This document shows, piece by piece, positions 25,117 through 33,847 of a stretch of DNA of 64,000 bases (its first letter is position 1; every line of letters starts with the position of its first letter). Position numbers and translations under genes: made by a program. A model generated the notes under the pieces. The model had not been told where the DNA came from, made no database searches, and saw only the letters and a program-made list of their open reading frames with translations. The stretch comes from an uncultured Gemmataceae bacterium (GTDB lineage Bacteria > Planctomycetota > Planctomycetia > Gemmatales > Gemmataceae). Where the stretch lies: the NCBI GenBank assembly GCA_937923405.1, contig CALDUY010000043.1, positions 1 through 64,000 of the forward strand, written 5' to 3'.

Positions 25117-25458
25117 ATGAGACCCATGCTCTTGTTGCCCGCTCTGTTGGCCCTGTTCAGCCTGGCGACGACGACTGAGGCGGGCCGAGTCCCGAGCCGA
25201 AAGACCACCCTCATTCCTGCTCACGGAGCCAGGCCGGACATCACGATTCCGTATGTAACCAACGGCCGATCGACTCTTGGCGTCTGGCAAGGTGTTTCTC
25301 CGATTATTTACTCCAATCCGGGGTTGGGCAACGGACCAGATGCTCCTCAGGCCAGGCCGGTATATAATCTCATCTACTACGGAGCGAAGCTGCATCCCAG
25401 CAGCCAGATCGGCGGAGCCATGCCTCGTGAGCCGAATCGGCTGCGTCCCAACAAATGA
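25117..25458 (+). CDS. Small secreted protein of unknown function
   Basis: 113 residues with a signal peptide (MRPMLLLPALLALFSLATTT, cleavage near AEA-G or earlier). The mature part is short, rich in Pro, Gly, Asn and Tyr, with no cysteines and no motif I recognise (TIPYVTNGRSTLGVWQG, then PVYNLIYYGAKLHPSSQ). AGAGGAA precedes the ATG. Nine bases separate its stop from the next secreted protein gene, so the pair is probably one transcript and both products act in the periplasm or cell surface. Confidence 0.7.
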   Translation: MRPMLLLPALLALFSLATTTEAGRVPSRKTTLIPAHGARPDITIPYVTNGRSTLGVWQGVSPIIYSNPGLGNGPDAPQARPVYNLIYYGAKLHPSSQIGGAMPREPNRLRPNK

Positions 25459-25467
25459 GGTAGTCCC

Positions 25468-26109
25468 ATGTTCCGCGCGGCTGTCGTCGGGTGGCTATTG
25501 ACTCTCTCGACTGTCTGGGCGGAACCGTTGCCGTTGGTGGGTGACGTGGATTGGTCCTTGTTCCGCGAGCAGATCCAGCATCTGCTGGCGGCTATGAAGC
25601 AGTTGGATGCGCCGCTGCCCGAGGCGACGGTCCAGGCCGTGAGCAAGCTGCTAGAAGACAAAGAGCCAGAAGCTCCTGGTTTCGCGGCGCGGGAGGTACA
25701 GAAACTACTCGATCCGCACTGCCTGATCGGCATTCACATCAACCCCGAAAGTCGGGTCAAGGCGGCCCGAGGCGAACGAGAGGCTCGACTGGTTCGCGAT
25801 CAACCGACCCTGGTGCTAATCCGTGTCCACAATGAGGGAGGCGTCACGCATCCGTTGTCCGCCTTGAGCGAACACCAGCTCGTTCCCGACAAAAAGGATC
25901 CGGATCGGTGGTTGGAGCTGACTGTCGTCAATGACAAACCATTTGCCAACAAGTTGACCGGCCAGCGGATCGAGTATCGTCTGTTGAAGCTAACAGCACG
26001 ACAGCAGGGGAAGCGCGAGGCGACGCTGGCTTTTGATGTTGGCCAGGGAACGCAGGATCTCGGCTTCCGTTCCGAGGTACCGATTCTGTTCACTGTGCGT
26101 CGGCCCTGA
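25468..26109 (+). CDS. Secreted protein of unknown function
   Basis: 213 residues with a signal peptide (MFRAAVVGWLLTLSTVWA). A helical segment around 28-85 (FREQIQHLLAAMKQLDAPLP, QKLLDPHCLIGI) is followed by a beta-rich domain with VRDQPTLVLIRVHNEGGVTH and AFDVGQGTQDLGFRSEVPIL, which reads like an immunoglobulin-type fold near the C-terminus. Not recognised beyond that. It may be co-transcribed with the upstream small secreted gene and converges with the dehydrogenase gene at 26115. Confidence 0.72.
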   Translation: MFRAAVVGWLLTLSTVWAEPLPLVGDVDWSLFREQIQHLLAAMKQLDAPLPEATVQAVSKLLEDKEPEAPGFAAREVQKLLDPHCLIGIHINPESRVKAARGEREARLVRDQPTLVLIRVHNEGGVTHPLSALSEHQLVPDKKDPDRWLELTVVNDKPFANKLTGQRIEYRLLKLTARQQGKREATLAFDVGQGTQDLGFRSEVPILFTVRRP

Positions 26110-26114
26110 GCGAA

Positions 26115-27239
26115 TCAGCCGGGGTCGGGCATCGCCAGCACTTCGTTGAGTAGTTCTGGCTCGCGACCGAACTTGGCTCGAAACTCCTCGCGCGTCGGCA
26201 TCAGCCGCACCTGGACTTTCGTCTGGTGATGCAAGGCGATGTCGGCCAACTGGTGGTCGATGAACGGGTTCCGGAAGCGTTCGATCACTTCATGGGCAAA
26301 CTCAGCGGGATTTTCGACACGCCCCTGGAGTACAGGAACGATCTCTTCCAGCATCAGCCGCTTCAGCCAAGCTCCCAGTTCAGGATCATTGACCGCCTCA
26401 CGAACGAGACGGAAGCCGCGCGGCCAAGCTCGGATTAACAATGCTGTGTGTCCCCCGTTGAGCAAGCGAACTTTGCGGAGGAAGTACGGTAGGACATCTG
26501 GCGTCCAGACCACGGCGGGATGTTCGAGGAAGGGCAGCACGCCTGCTCTCTGTTGAATCGCAAACAGAGCATACGGTTCGCAAGCGGTTAGTAGCGGATC
26601 GTCCTTCAGCAGCGGATGATCCGCTGGGGTGCCAGTCACGATGCGATCGACGAGGGTGTTCAGCCAGGCGCAGCGATGTTCAAGCCAGTCGAGTAGTTCG
26701 CTGGACAGGTTCCATTGTCGGGCCAGTCCCAGCACCAGCCCGCTGAGGATGTCGGCCTGATTCTCGCGTAGTTCGCAGGGCACGATGATCGGAGCAGGTT
26801 GCCCGGCCTCGAAACGGGCGCGGAGGACCGCCAGCAGCTTCGCCGGGAACGATCGCGGGGGAGCGTCGTCGGCCTGGTCGTTGGGATCAAGGTCGTAGCC
26901 TTTTTCCGTCGTATTGGAGAGAATTACTCGCAAATCCGGCGATCGGGCCACGTTCAGGACCTCTGCCCATTGCGACGAGGCGACGAGGGCGCGGCTGATA
27001 CTTTCGCAGGGTTCGACGCGATCGACGACCTGACCCTGCTCCAGGCCGCGGATCAGAACGTGATACCGTCCGCCGAGTTTGTTCAACTCGCTGGCGCGGC
27101 GGTCTCCAGTCGATTGTACGAGGACGATCTTACCCACTGCGTCGCCGCGCTGGTTGGCCTGATGGATGAACAAATCGACAAACGCTCGCAGAAAGCGACC
27201 TGAGCCGAACTGCAATACTGTTTCGGGAAGATGGTTCAT
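26115..27239 (-). CDS. Tagaturonate reductase-like (mannitol dehydrogenase family)
   Basis: 374 residues, polyol-specific long-chain dehydrogenase family. The N-terminal NAD-binding signature reads LQFGSGRFLRAFVD near 9-22; RKVRLLNGGHTALL carries the catalytic lysine region and RFRNPFIDHQLADIALHHQT matches tagaturonate and fructuronate reductases. Closest by eye is UxaB (tagaturonate to altronate in galacturonate breakdown), but this is shorter than UxaB and no uxaA or uxaC is nearby, so I do not assign the symbol. Its ATG overlaps the aat stop (ATGA). Confidence 0.8.
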   Translation of the reverse strand: MNHLPETVLQFGSGRFLRAFVDLFIHQANQRGDAVGKIVLVQSTGDRRASELNKLGGRYHVLIRGLEQGQVVDRVEPCESISRALVASSQWAEVLNVARSPDLRVILSNTTEKGYDLDPNDQADDAPPRSFPAKLLAVLRARFEAGQPAPIIVPCELRENQADILSGLVLGLARQWNLSSELLDWLEHRCAWLNTLVDRIVTGTPADHPLLKDDPLLTACEPYALFAIQQRAGVLPFLEHPAVVWTPDVLPYFLRKVRLLNGGHTALLIRAWPRGFRLVREAVNDPELGAWLKRLMLEEIVPVLQGRVENPAEFAHEVIERFRNPFIDHQLADIALHHQTKVQVRLMPTREEFRAKFGREPELLNEVLAMPDPG

Positions 27240-27976
27240 AACTTCTCGTCCGAAGGGAGAAAGGCGACCGGCAAAACGATCGCTTCGCGCAGGCGACGAA
27301 GGTATTCGCGGCGAGGAATTTCGATGGCACCGAGACTAGCCGTGTGTTCGTTGAGAAACTGAACGTCGAATAGCACGAAGCCGCGTTCGCGGAGATGCTG
27401 CATTAGATGAACCAGGGCGACTTTGGAGGCATCGCGAACCCGACTGAACATCGACTCGCCGGCGAACAGTCCGCCGACGGTCACACCGTAGATGCCGCCA
27501 GCCAGCTGTCCGTCACGCCAGACCTCCAGGCTGTGAGCGTGGCCTAACTGATGCAGCCTGGTGTAGGCTTCGAGCATTTCCGGCGTAATCCAAGTGCCTT
27601 CGAGCCGCTCTCCGCAACCTAGCATCACTTCACGAAAGGCTTGGTCGAGCGTGAAGGAGAATTTCCTGCTGCGGACGGTTCGAGCCAGTCGCCGCGAAAC
27701 ATACAGGCCATCGAGTTCAAAAATAGCGCGTGGGTCCGGCGACCACCACAAAATCGGCGTGGATTGGTCGTACCAGGGGAAGATGCCGGCTCGATACGCC
27801 GCTAACAGGCGTTCCGGCGACAGGTCGCCGTTGATGGCGATCAGCCCCTGTTCATCAAAGGTGGAAGGATCGGGAAACACCAGCGATCTCTCTTGGCGCA
27901 AATCGACCGCGCGGGGCCCGCACAGACCAATCAGACGAGCGATCGTCCGCCAGACCGAACGAGCCAGTCGGCTCAT
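27236..27976 (-). CDS. aat: Leucyl/phenylalanyl-tRNA-protein transferase
   Basis: 246 residues. The enzyme adds Leu or Phe from charged tRNA to proteins with N-terminal Lys or Arg, marking them for ClpS/ClpAP degradation. Diagnostic segments are GLIAINGDLSPERLLAAYR, GIFPWYDQSTPILWWSPDPR, VTVGGLFAGESMFSR and FVLFDVQFLNEHTASLGA. The N-terminal 30 residues are non-conserved. It overlaps the gene on each side by four bases, an odd trio with a sugar-acid reductase and an STN-like protein. Confidence 0.95.
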   Translation of the reverse strand: MSRLARSVWRTIARLIGLCGPRAVDLRQERSLVFPDPSTFDEQGLIAINGDLSPERLLAAYRAGIFPWYDQSTPILWWSPDPRAIFELDGLYVSRRLARTVRSRKFSFTLDQAFREVMLGCGERLEGTWITPEMLEAYTRLHQLGHAHSLEVWRDGQLAGGIYGVTVGGLFAGESMFSRVRDASKVALVHLMQHLRERGFVLFDVQFLNEHTASLGAIEIPRREYLRRLREAIVLPVAFLPSDEKL

Positions 27977-28371
27977 TTTTTCGCTTTCTCGTAACCGCGC
28001 TCGTCCGACTTGCGTACCTGAACCAAGCCATCGTAGGCGTTGCCCTTCTTGGAGATGACGACATAGCCCAGAGCCGGCTTTTTGAACATCTCGTCGAGAA
28101 TCTCTTCGACTGTTTTGTCATTGGCCTTGTAGGTGATCGGTTGATTGCGCGAGACGCCGCCCTTGGTATCTAGCATGAATTTGAAGCCCTTGACCTGCTC
28201 CTTAATCTCGTCCATCGCATCTTCCAGACGAGTATCCTTGAACTCCACGGAGATCTTGGTCTTGAGCAGTTTCCGCATCTTGGCGGCGGCGGGAGTGTCC
28301 TCAGCATTATTCTGAGCCACAGCGACGAAGGCGAACACAAGCAGCGACAGCAGCGAACCACTCATGCGCAT
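27973..28371 (-). CDS. Secreted STN/secretin-N-like small protein
   Basis: 132 residues from the ATG at 28371, which has TTGGAG eight bases upstream; the frame is open further but without a start signal. A signal peptide is visible (MSGSLLSLLVFAFVAVAQ). The mature domain reads ISVEFKDTRLEDAMDEIKEQ, then a strand, YKANDKTVEEILDEMFKK, and LGYVVISKKGNAYDGLVQV. This is the alpha-beta pattern of STN and secretin short domains common in planctomycete secreted proteins. Function unknown. The stop overlaps the aat start. Confidence 0.72.
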   Translation of the reverse strand: MRMSGSLLSLLVFAFVAVAQNNAEDTPAAAKMRKLLKTKISVEFKDTRLEDAMDEIKEQVKGFKFMLDTKGGVSRNQPITYKANDKTVEEILDEMFKKPALGYVVISKKGNAYDGLVQVRKSDERGYEKAKK

Positions 28372-28468
28372 GGTACGGTCTCCAACGAGAAGGTGGGCAC
28401 ACTCACTAGAGTACATTATCCGTCCGACACGCCGCCTGGCAATCAGGCTTCGACTTGCCCTGGCAAAC

Positions 28469-29029
28469 TCAGCGGCCCTCACCAGCCTTGCGTTCTAGCT
28501 CGCCTGCTGGCCAGACGCGAAGGTTCCATTCCTCGCGTGTGCTGCTGCGTCGCACCCGCCAGATGACGCGACGCGGCCACCCTTCTTTGGGATCGAACAC
28601 GGCAACCAAGAAGTTACGGCGACGTTCGTCCTCGTCGAGCAACTGTTGAATACGCTCAAAAATCGCGGAGACGTCCATTCCGCGCCCCGTGGTGGCAGCG
28701 GCGGGCGAACCGATCAGCGCCGCGATCGCCGGAGAGATGGTCAACAATTCCCCCTCACACGAGGCATAGACCACTTGACCTTGACGCACGAGGACGATGT
28801 GCCGTTGCGCCAGCAGATCACGATCAAACTGGATCGAAAATGTCAGGTCATAGTCGCGCGGTCCGACTTCGTTCCATCTACGCCGTGCCTCATCCAGTTG
28901 TTCCGGACGCAGTTGCTGTCCTAGGTTGTAAACGATCGGCAGAATCACTCCAGTCGTCGCCAGTGCCGTCAGAACGAGAAAGAACGGCACCCAACGGCGC
29001 GATCGCTTTCGTGGCGGAGAGACGCTCAT
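28469..29029 (-). CDS. Membrane-anchored DUF6174-like protein
   Basis: 186 residues. A basic N-terminus is followed by one membrane segment (WVPFFLVLTALATTGVILPI, about 13-32). The outside domain starts ARRRWNEVGPRDYDLTFSIQ, which resembles DUF6174, and ends with VIWRVRRSSTREEWNLRVWP. Its start overlaps the glgC stop by four bases, so it is translationally coupled to glycogen precursor synthesis, though no reason is apparent. The family name rests on pattern memory, not on a search. Confidence 0.68.
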   Translation of the reverse strand: MSVSPPRKRSRRWVPFFLVLTALATTGVILPIVYNLGQQLRPEQLDEARRRWNEVGPRDYDLTFSIQFDRDLLAQRHIVLVRQGQVVYASCEGELLTISPAIAALIGSPAAATTGRGMDVSAIFERIQQLLDEDERRRNFLVAVFDPKEGWPRRVIWRVRRSSTREEWNLRVWPAGELERKAGEGR

Positions 29030-30255
29030 TTACTCAGGAAGGTCTCGGGAGTTTCATCTTTGGGAATCACAACGATCCCTTGTTCGGTCACGATGAATCC
29101 GCGTCGCCGATCGTACTCCAGATCGTAGCCGATGGTCGTATTCTGCGGAATCTTGACGTCCTTGTCCACGATAGCTCGGCGGATGCGAGAGTGTCGCCCG
29201 ATCTCCACGCCGTCGAAGATCAGCGACGCTTCGACCTGGGCGTAGCTGTGAATTCGGCTATTGGGCGAGATGATGCTATGGCTGACCCGACCGCCGGAGA
29301 TGATGCACCCCTGACAGACCATGCTCATGACCGCCTCGCCGCGCCGGTCCTGCTCGCTGTGGACGAACTTGGGCGGCGGCAACTGCGGCTGATAGGTTCG
29401 GATGGGCCAATCCTGATCGTATAGGTTCAGCACCGGTTCGACGGCGATCAGATCCATGTTCGCCTGATAGTAGGCATCAATGGTGCCCACATCGCGCCAG
29501 TACGGGACGGCCGCGCGGTTGCGATCGCGGAAACGAAAGGCATAGACTCGCTGCGTGGGCAACATCGGCGGAATGATGTCCGTACCGAAATCGTGGCGAC
29601 TGTTGGGCACCGTGGCATCCTGACAGAGCATCTCGAACAGCACGTCGGCTTTGAAGATGTAAATCCCCATCGACGCCAGCGCTGTGGTCGGATCGTCGGG
29701 CATGGTAGGCGGCTCGTCGGGTTTCTCCACGAAGTCACACACCCGTTCCTGGTCATCGACAGACATGATGCCAAATCGTCGGCCCTCGTCGCGTGGCACC
29801 GGGATGCAGCCAATTGTTAGATCGGCGTTGCGCTCCAGGTGGGAATGGATCATGTCGCTATAGTCCATCTTGTAGATGTGGTCGCCCGCCAGGATGAGGA
29901 TGTGGTTGGGCCGCGCTTGTTCGATGGTGTAGATGTTCTGATAGATGGCATCCGCCGTGCCCTTGTACCAGTGTTCGTCGATGCGTTGTTGAGGTGGAAG
30001 CACTTCGATGTACTCATTCACCTGGCGCGACAGAAAATTCCAGCCGGCGGCCAGGTGTCGATCGAGGCTGCGGGCTTTGTACTGAGTCAGTACTAGAATA
30101 CGTCGCAGTCCGCTGTTGATGCAGTTGGAAAGAGTAAAGTCGATGATGCGATACAGCCCGCCGAACGGCACTGCCGGCTTGGCTCGATCGCGGGTCAACG
30201 GCTCCAGCCGCGTGCCCCTGCCGCCTGCGAGGACGAGGGTCAGAACATCTTTCAC
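29026..30255 (-). CDS. glgC: Glucose-1-phosphate adenylyltransferase
   Basis: 409 residues. It makes ADP-glucose, the first committed step of bacterial glycogen synthesis. LVLAGGRGTRLEPLTRDRAK near 8-26 is the nucleotide loop; AVPFGGLYRIIDFTLSNCIN, HILILAGDHIYKMDYSDM and DFVEKP are conserved, and the beta-helix C-terminus has HSIISPNSRIHSYAQVEASL. Start is GTG with GGGAG nine bases before it. The substrate-binding and catalytic residues look intact. It is the probable source of ADP-glucose for the glucan cluster at 35-45 kb. Confidence 0.96.
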   Translation of the reverse strand: MKDVLTLVLAGGRGTRLEPLTRDRAKPAVPFGGLYRIIDFTLSNCINSGLRRILVLTQYKARSLDRHLAAGWNFLSRQVNEYIEVLPPQQRIDEHWYKGTADAIYQNIYTIEQARPNHILILAGDHIYKMDYSDMIHSHLERNADLTIGCIPVPRDEGRRFGIMSVDDQERVCDFVEKPDEPPTMPDDPTTALASMGIYIFKADVLFEMLCQDATVPNSRHDFGTDIIPPMLPTQRVYAFRFRDRNRAAVPYWRDVGTIDAYYQANMDLIAVEPVLNLYDQDWPIRTYQPQLPPPKFVHSEQDRRGEAVMSMVCQGCIISGGRVSHSIISPNSRIHSYAQVEASLIFDGVEIGRHSRIRRAIVDKDVKIPQNTTIGYDLEYDRRRGFIVTEQGIVVIPKDETPETFLSK

Positions 30256-30336
30256 CCAGCGGTTCTCCCGTCAAGTCAGGCTCTTCTTCCATGATGGGTC
30301 AGGCCGCTCTATTCCGCAAGCGAATTGTCCAGCCAG

Positions 30337-30861
30337 TCAGCCACGTCCCGACGGGTGCGACAGCACCGCGATGTAGGGCAGATGCCGGTACTCGTCGTTG
30401 TAGTCCAGACCGTAGCCGACCACGAAGGCATCGGGGATGCAAAAGCCGATGTAGTCCGGCTCGAAGACGACCTGTTGGCGGCCTTCTTTTCGCAGCAACA
30501 CGGCCACCCGAACCGAGGCGGCTCCACGGCGACGCAACTCGTCGACAACCTTGCTGAGGGTTTGTCCGGTGTCGAGAATATCATCGACAAGCAACACCTC
30601 TCGTCCGGTTAGGTCGGGCAAGGTATCCAGACGTAGTTGGAGTTGTCCCGGTACGGTAACCGCGCCGCGGTAACTCGAGGCTTGCACGAGATGGATTTGC
30701 AGAGGAAGATCGAGCTGCCGCACTAAGTCGGCCAGAAAAATCAGACAGCCCGTCAGCACGCCAATGATGAAAATCGGTCGTCCCTGTTGCTCGCGCGCGA
30801 TCTGGTCAGCCAGCTCGCGCACTCGATGAGCAATCTGATCGGCGGGAATGAGAATTTGCAT
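30337..30861 (-). CDS. hpt: Hypoxanthine phosphoribosyltransferase
   Basis: 174 residues. The PRPP-binding motif VLLVDDILDTGQTL lies in the middle, preceded by IGVLTGCLIFLADLVRQL, and the C-terminus has YIGFCIPDAFVVGYGLDYND, which is the purine-binding end of HPRT. It salvages hypoxanthine and guanine to IMP and GMP. Its ATG at 30861 faces the divergent histidine kinase gene; it is followed by glgC after a short gap. Confidence 0.94.
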   Translation of the reverse strand: MQILIPADQIAHRVRELADQIAREQQGRPIFIIGVLTGCLIFLADLVRQLDLPLQIHLVQASSYRGAVTVPGQLQLRLDTLPDLTGREVLLVDDILDTGQTLSKVVDELRRRGAASVRVAVLLRKEGRQQVVFEPDYIGFCIPDAFVVGYGLDYNDEYRHLPYIAVLSHPSGRG

Positions 30862-31100
30862 GAATCGCTCAATGCAGGGTCACTGCGAATGTCCGTATGT
30901 CTGATGATAGACACCACGCGGATCTTCGTCTCGAAACGACGACTTTACGTTCTTACTTAGAGGAACTATTCGCGAGAATCGGAAATGAAATGAAGAGAGA
31001 ATGAAGGGTTCATCTGTTGAACCCTGGCCGCAACTGTTAGAATGCGAGAAAGATTATTCGCATCGTCGCCAATATTCGGCGTATACAGCTAGCTAGCATC
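30862..31100. other. Divergent hpt/histidine kinase intergenic region
   Basis: This 239-base gap is AT-richer than the flanking genes. It holds a 7-bp perfect hairpin (31006-31012 with 31018-31024, loop of five) and a 6-bp inverted repeat (31042-31047 with 31058-31063). Both lie close to the kinase start and could be operators or leader structures. No clear sigma-70 promoter was seen. Confidence 0.4.
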
Positions 31101-33770
31101 ATGACTGCGACGCCTGAGAGCAAGTCCGAGTCGGTCTCTCCAACCCATCCGTTCGCTTGGCTTCGCGACTGGGCCTTGCTCTGTCTGCTCGGAGTGTTCA
31201 TTCTTGGCTCGGCGCTGTTGTTCCGAGGAGAATCGACCATCTGGGCGGTTGCTCTGTACGGAATCGCCCTGTTGTGTTTGGGCGTGACCTTGATTCGGCT
31301 GCGAGCCAATGCTCGGTTGTTGAGCGATAATCAGGCTCAGACTCAAGCGATTCTGGACATGGCCGCCGACGGCATCCTCACGGTCGGATCGATGGGAACG
31401 ATTCTCTCGTTCAACAAGGCCGCGGAGCGGATTTTCGGCATCGAGGCCGCGCGGGTGATCGGACAACCGCTCACCCTGCTCATTGAGAATTTTAACTATC
31501 AACAATGTCTGAAAAGTTTGGAAGGAGTCGGCCAACAACCGCTACGACGGGAATTTCAGGGGCGACGTGCCGATGGGACGACCTTCCCCCTGGAGTTCTC
31601 GCTTAGCGTGGGAGAGCAGAACGGCGAGCGTGCTCGCACCGTGTTGGTGCGCGATCTGACGGAAGCCAAACGAGTTCAGGACTCGTTGATGCAGGAACGC
31701 ACCTTGCTGCGGTGTCTTCTGGACAACATTCCCGATCGCATCTACTTCAAAGATGAAAAAAGTCGCTTTCTTCGCGTCAGCCATGCCCTGGCCAAACAGC
31801 ATGGCTTGACCGACCCTGCCCAAGCAATTGGTTTGAGCGATTTTGACTTTTTTACTCCCGAGCACGCCGAGCCGGCCTTCCGCGACGAACAGCAGATCAT
31901 GCGGACGGGGCAGCCGATCATTGGCATTGAGGAAAAGGAAACCTGGGCCGACGGTCACGTTACTTGGGTGTCCACCACCAAGGTGCCGTTGCGCGACGAG
32001 CATGGCAACATCATCGGTACGTTTGGCATCTCGCGCGACATCACTGCCAAGAAGCAGGCTGCCGAGGAGTTGCAGAAGGCCAAGGAAGCTGCCGAGAAGG
32101 CCAACCAAGCTAAGAGCGAATTTCTGGCCAATATGTCGCACGAGATTCGCACGCCGATGAACGGCATTCTCGGCATGACAGAACTGGCTCTGGGGACCAA
32201 TCTGACCCCCGAACAGCGCGAATATCTGCAGATGGCTAAGTCGTCTGCCGAGTCACTTCTGACCATCCTCAACGACATTCTCGATTTTTCCAAAATCGAG
32301 GCCCGCAAACTCCAGCTCGACCCCGTGCGCTTTCCGCTTCGCGACACCGTTTGCGACACAGTGCGTGCCTTGGCCGTGCGTGCCCAGCAAAAGGGGCTGG
32401 AACTGCTCTGTCGTGTTGCTCCTGATGTGCCCGATTACCTGATCGGCGATGCAGGCCGACTCCGTCAGGTGCTAGTGAATCTGATCGGTAACGCCATCAA
32501 GTTCACCGAACAGGGCGAAGTTGTTGTGCGTGTGGGAATACAGAATACAGAAGGCAGAATGCAGAATGAACCAGACAGAATCCGGAATGCAGCATGCAGC
32601 ACGGCGGTTGGTGACGACCAAACACGGACTACCAATCAGATAGTACAGCAGGAAAACACCTCTAACACGCAGCATCCTGCATGCTGCATGCTGCGTTTTG
32701 AAGTATCCGACACCGGCATTGGCATTCCCTCGGATAAACTTCAAACAGTATTTCAACCGTTCGAGCAAGTAGATCGTTCGACGACACGACGGTACGGCGG
32801 CACCGGACTGGGGCTATCGATCGCGGCACAATTGGTCGAGTTGATGGGCGGTCAGATGTTCGTCGAGAGTGAAGTCAGTCGAGGCAGCAAGTTCGGCTTC
32901 ACCGCGCGATTTGAACTGGCTGAACCGCCAACGACTCCGCTCAGTAGTCGTCGCCCCGAGGCGCTAGTCGGCTTGCGCGTGTTGGCTGTGGATGACAACG
33001 CCACCAATCGACGCATCCTCGAAGAGATTCTCGAAAGTTGGCAAATGCGGCCGCGACTCTTTGATAATGCTCGCGACACCTTGACCGAGGCCGAGCGAGC
33101 TGCTGCCGCCGGCGAACCCTACTCGTTGCTACTGCTCGATGCCCATATGCCGGAAATGGATGGCTTCGAGTTGGCCGAGGCTATTCACCGTTCACCGACC
33201 TTACGCGGCTTGAAACTGGTGATGCTCACTTCCGCAGGGCTGCCCGAGGACATCACGCGCTGCCGGGCCCTGGGCCTCGACACCTTTTTGCTCAAGCCGA
33301 TCAAACAGTCGGATCTGATGATGACCTTGCTCAACGTGCTGGATGCCTCGCAACGCCAGGTTCCAGTGGTAGAGAAAAAGCAAACTTCTCGACCTTTGCA
33401 CGTCTTGTTGGCCGAGGATAACGTCGTCAATCAAAAACTTGGAGTGCGGCTTCTGGAGAAACGCGGCCATCGCGTGACGGTGGTCGGCGATGGGGAAGCT
33501 GCCCTTGAAGCCGTCGAACAGACGAACTTTGACCTGATCCTGATGGACGTACAAATGCCCACCCTCGATGGGTTGGAGACAACCGCACGCATTCGCCAAC
33601 GTGAGCAAGCCACTGGAAAGCACGTTCCGATCATCGCCATGACGGCTCATGCGATGAAGGGTGATCGGGAACGCTGTCTGGCCTGCGGCATGGATGGCTA
33701 CATTTCCAAACCGATCAACCCACGCGAACTGTACGACGTCATTAATCAAGTCTATGCCGAGATCGATTGA
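31101..33770 (+). CDS. Hybrid sensor histidine kinase, two PAS and two receiver domains
   Basis: 889 residues. Two membrane segments (about 24-41 and 47-66) anchor it; two PAS domains follow (about 78-190 and 203-316), a coiled coil, then HisKA with His347 in FLANMSHEIRTPMNGILGM. The ATPase domain has NLIGNAIKFTEQGEV, DTGIGIP and GGTGLGLSIA. Two receiver domains follow with phospho-acceptors Asp680 (LLLLDAHMPEMDG) and Asp816 (LILMDVQMPTLDG). Between VVVRV and LRFEVSDTG, residues 479-530, is a foreign-looking in-frame insert made from repeat DNA. The output partner is not visible. No strong ribosome site before the ATG. Confidence 0.94.
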   Translation: MTATPESKSESVSPTHPFAWLRDWALLCLLGVFILGSALLFRGESTIWAVALYGIALLCLGVTLIRLRANARLLSDNQAQTQAILDMAADGILTVGSMGTILSFNKAAERIFGIEAARVIGQPLTLLIENFNYQQCLKSLEGVGQQPLRREFQGRRADGTTFPLEFSLSVGEQNGERARTVLVRDLTEAKRVQDSLMQERTLLRCLLDNIPDRIYFKDEKSRFLRVSHALAKQHGLTDPAQAIGLSDFDFFTPEHAEPAFRDEQQIMRTGQPIIGIEEKETWADGHVTWVSTTKVPLRDEHGNIIGTFGISRDITAKKQAAEELQKAKEAAEKANQAKSEFLANMSHEIRTPMNGILGMTELALGTNLTPEQREYLQMAKSSAESLLTILNDILDFSKIEARKLQLDPVRFPLRDTVCDTVRALAVRAQQKGLELLCRVAPDVPDYLIGDAGRLRQVLVNLIGNAIKFTEQGEVVVRVGIQNTEGRMQNEPDRIRNAACSTAVGDDQTRTTNQIVQQENTSNTQHPACCMLRFEVSDTGIGIPSDKLQTVFQPFEQVDRSTTRRYGGTGLGLSIAAQLVELMGGQMFVESEVSRGSKFGFTARFELAEPPTTPLSSRRPEALVGLRVLAVDDNATNRRILEEILESWQMRPRLFDNARDTLTEAERAAAAGEPYSLLLLDAHMPEMDGFELAEAIHRSPTLRGLKLVMLTSAGLPEDITRCRALGLDTFLLKPIKQSDLMMTLLNVLDASQRQVPVVEKKQTSRPLHVLLAEDNVVNQKLGVRLLEKRGHRVTVVGDGEAALEAVEQTNFDLILMDVQMPTLDGLETTARIRQREQATGKHVPIIAMTAHAMKGDRERCLACGMDGYISKPINPRELYDVINQVYAEID
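32535..32690 (+). repeat. In-frame repeat insertion inside the kinase ATPase domain
   Basis: About 156 bases (52 codons) placed between two strands of the ATPase fold. It begins with tandem variants of GAATACAGAATACAGAAG and GCAGAATGCAGAATG, and contains a 13-bp perfect inverted repeat, 32589-32601 against 32682-32694, built from GCAGCATGCAGCA. Read backwards it encodes FILHSAFCILYS, the word typical of dispersed bacterial repeats of this class. The length is a multiple of three and has no stop, so the protein survives. Confidence 0.7.
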
Positions 33771-33847
33771 GGTACGCTCTGGTCAGGTTGGGGCGGACCG
33801 GGGCTTGCTGAACCGAATCGCGAGGTCGGAGACTAAGGAGATTCTGC

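Noticed and set aside
32472..32768. Minus-strand ORF with LHSAFCIL-type sequence
   Set aside because: It is the reverse reading of the repeat insertion within the histidine kinase, not a gene.
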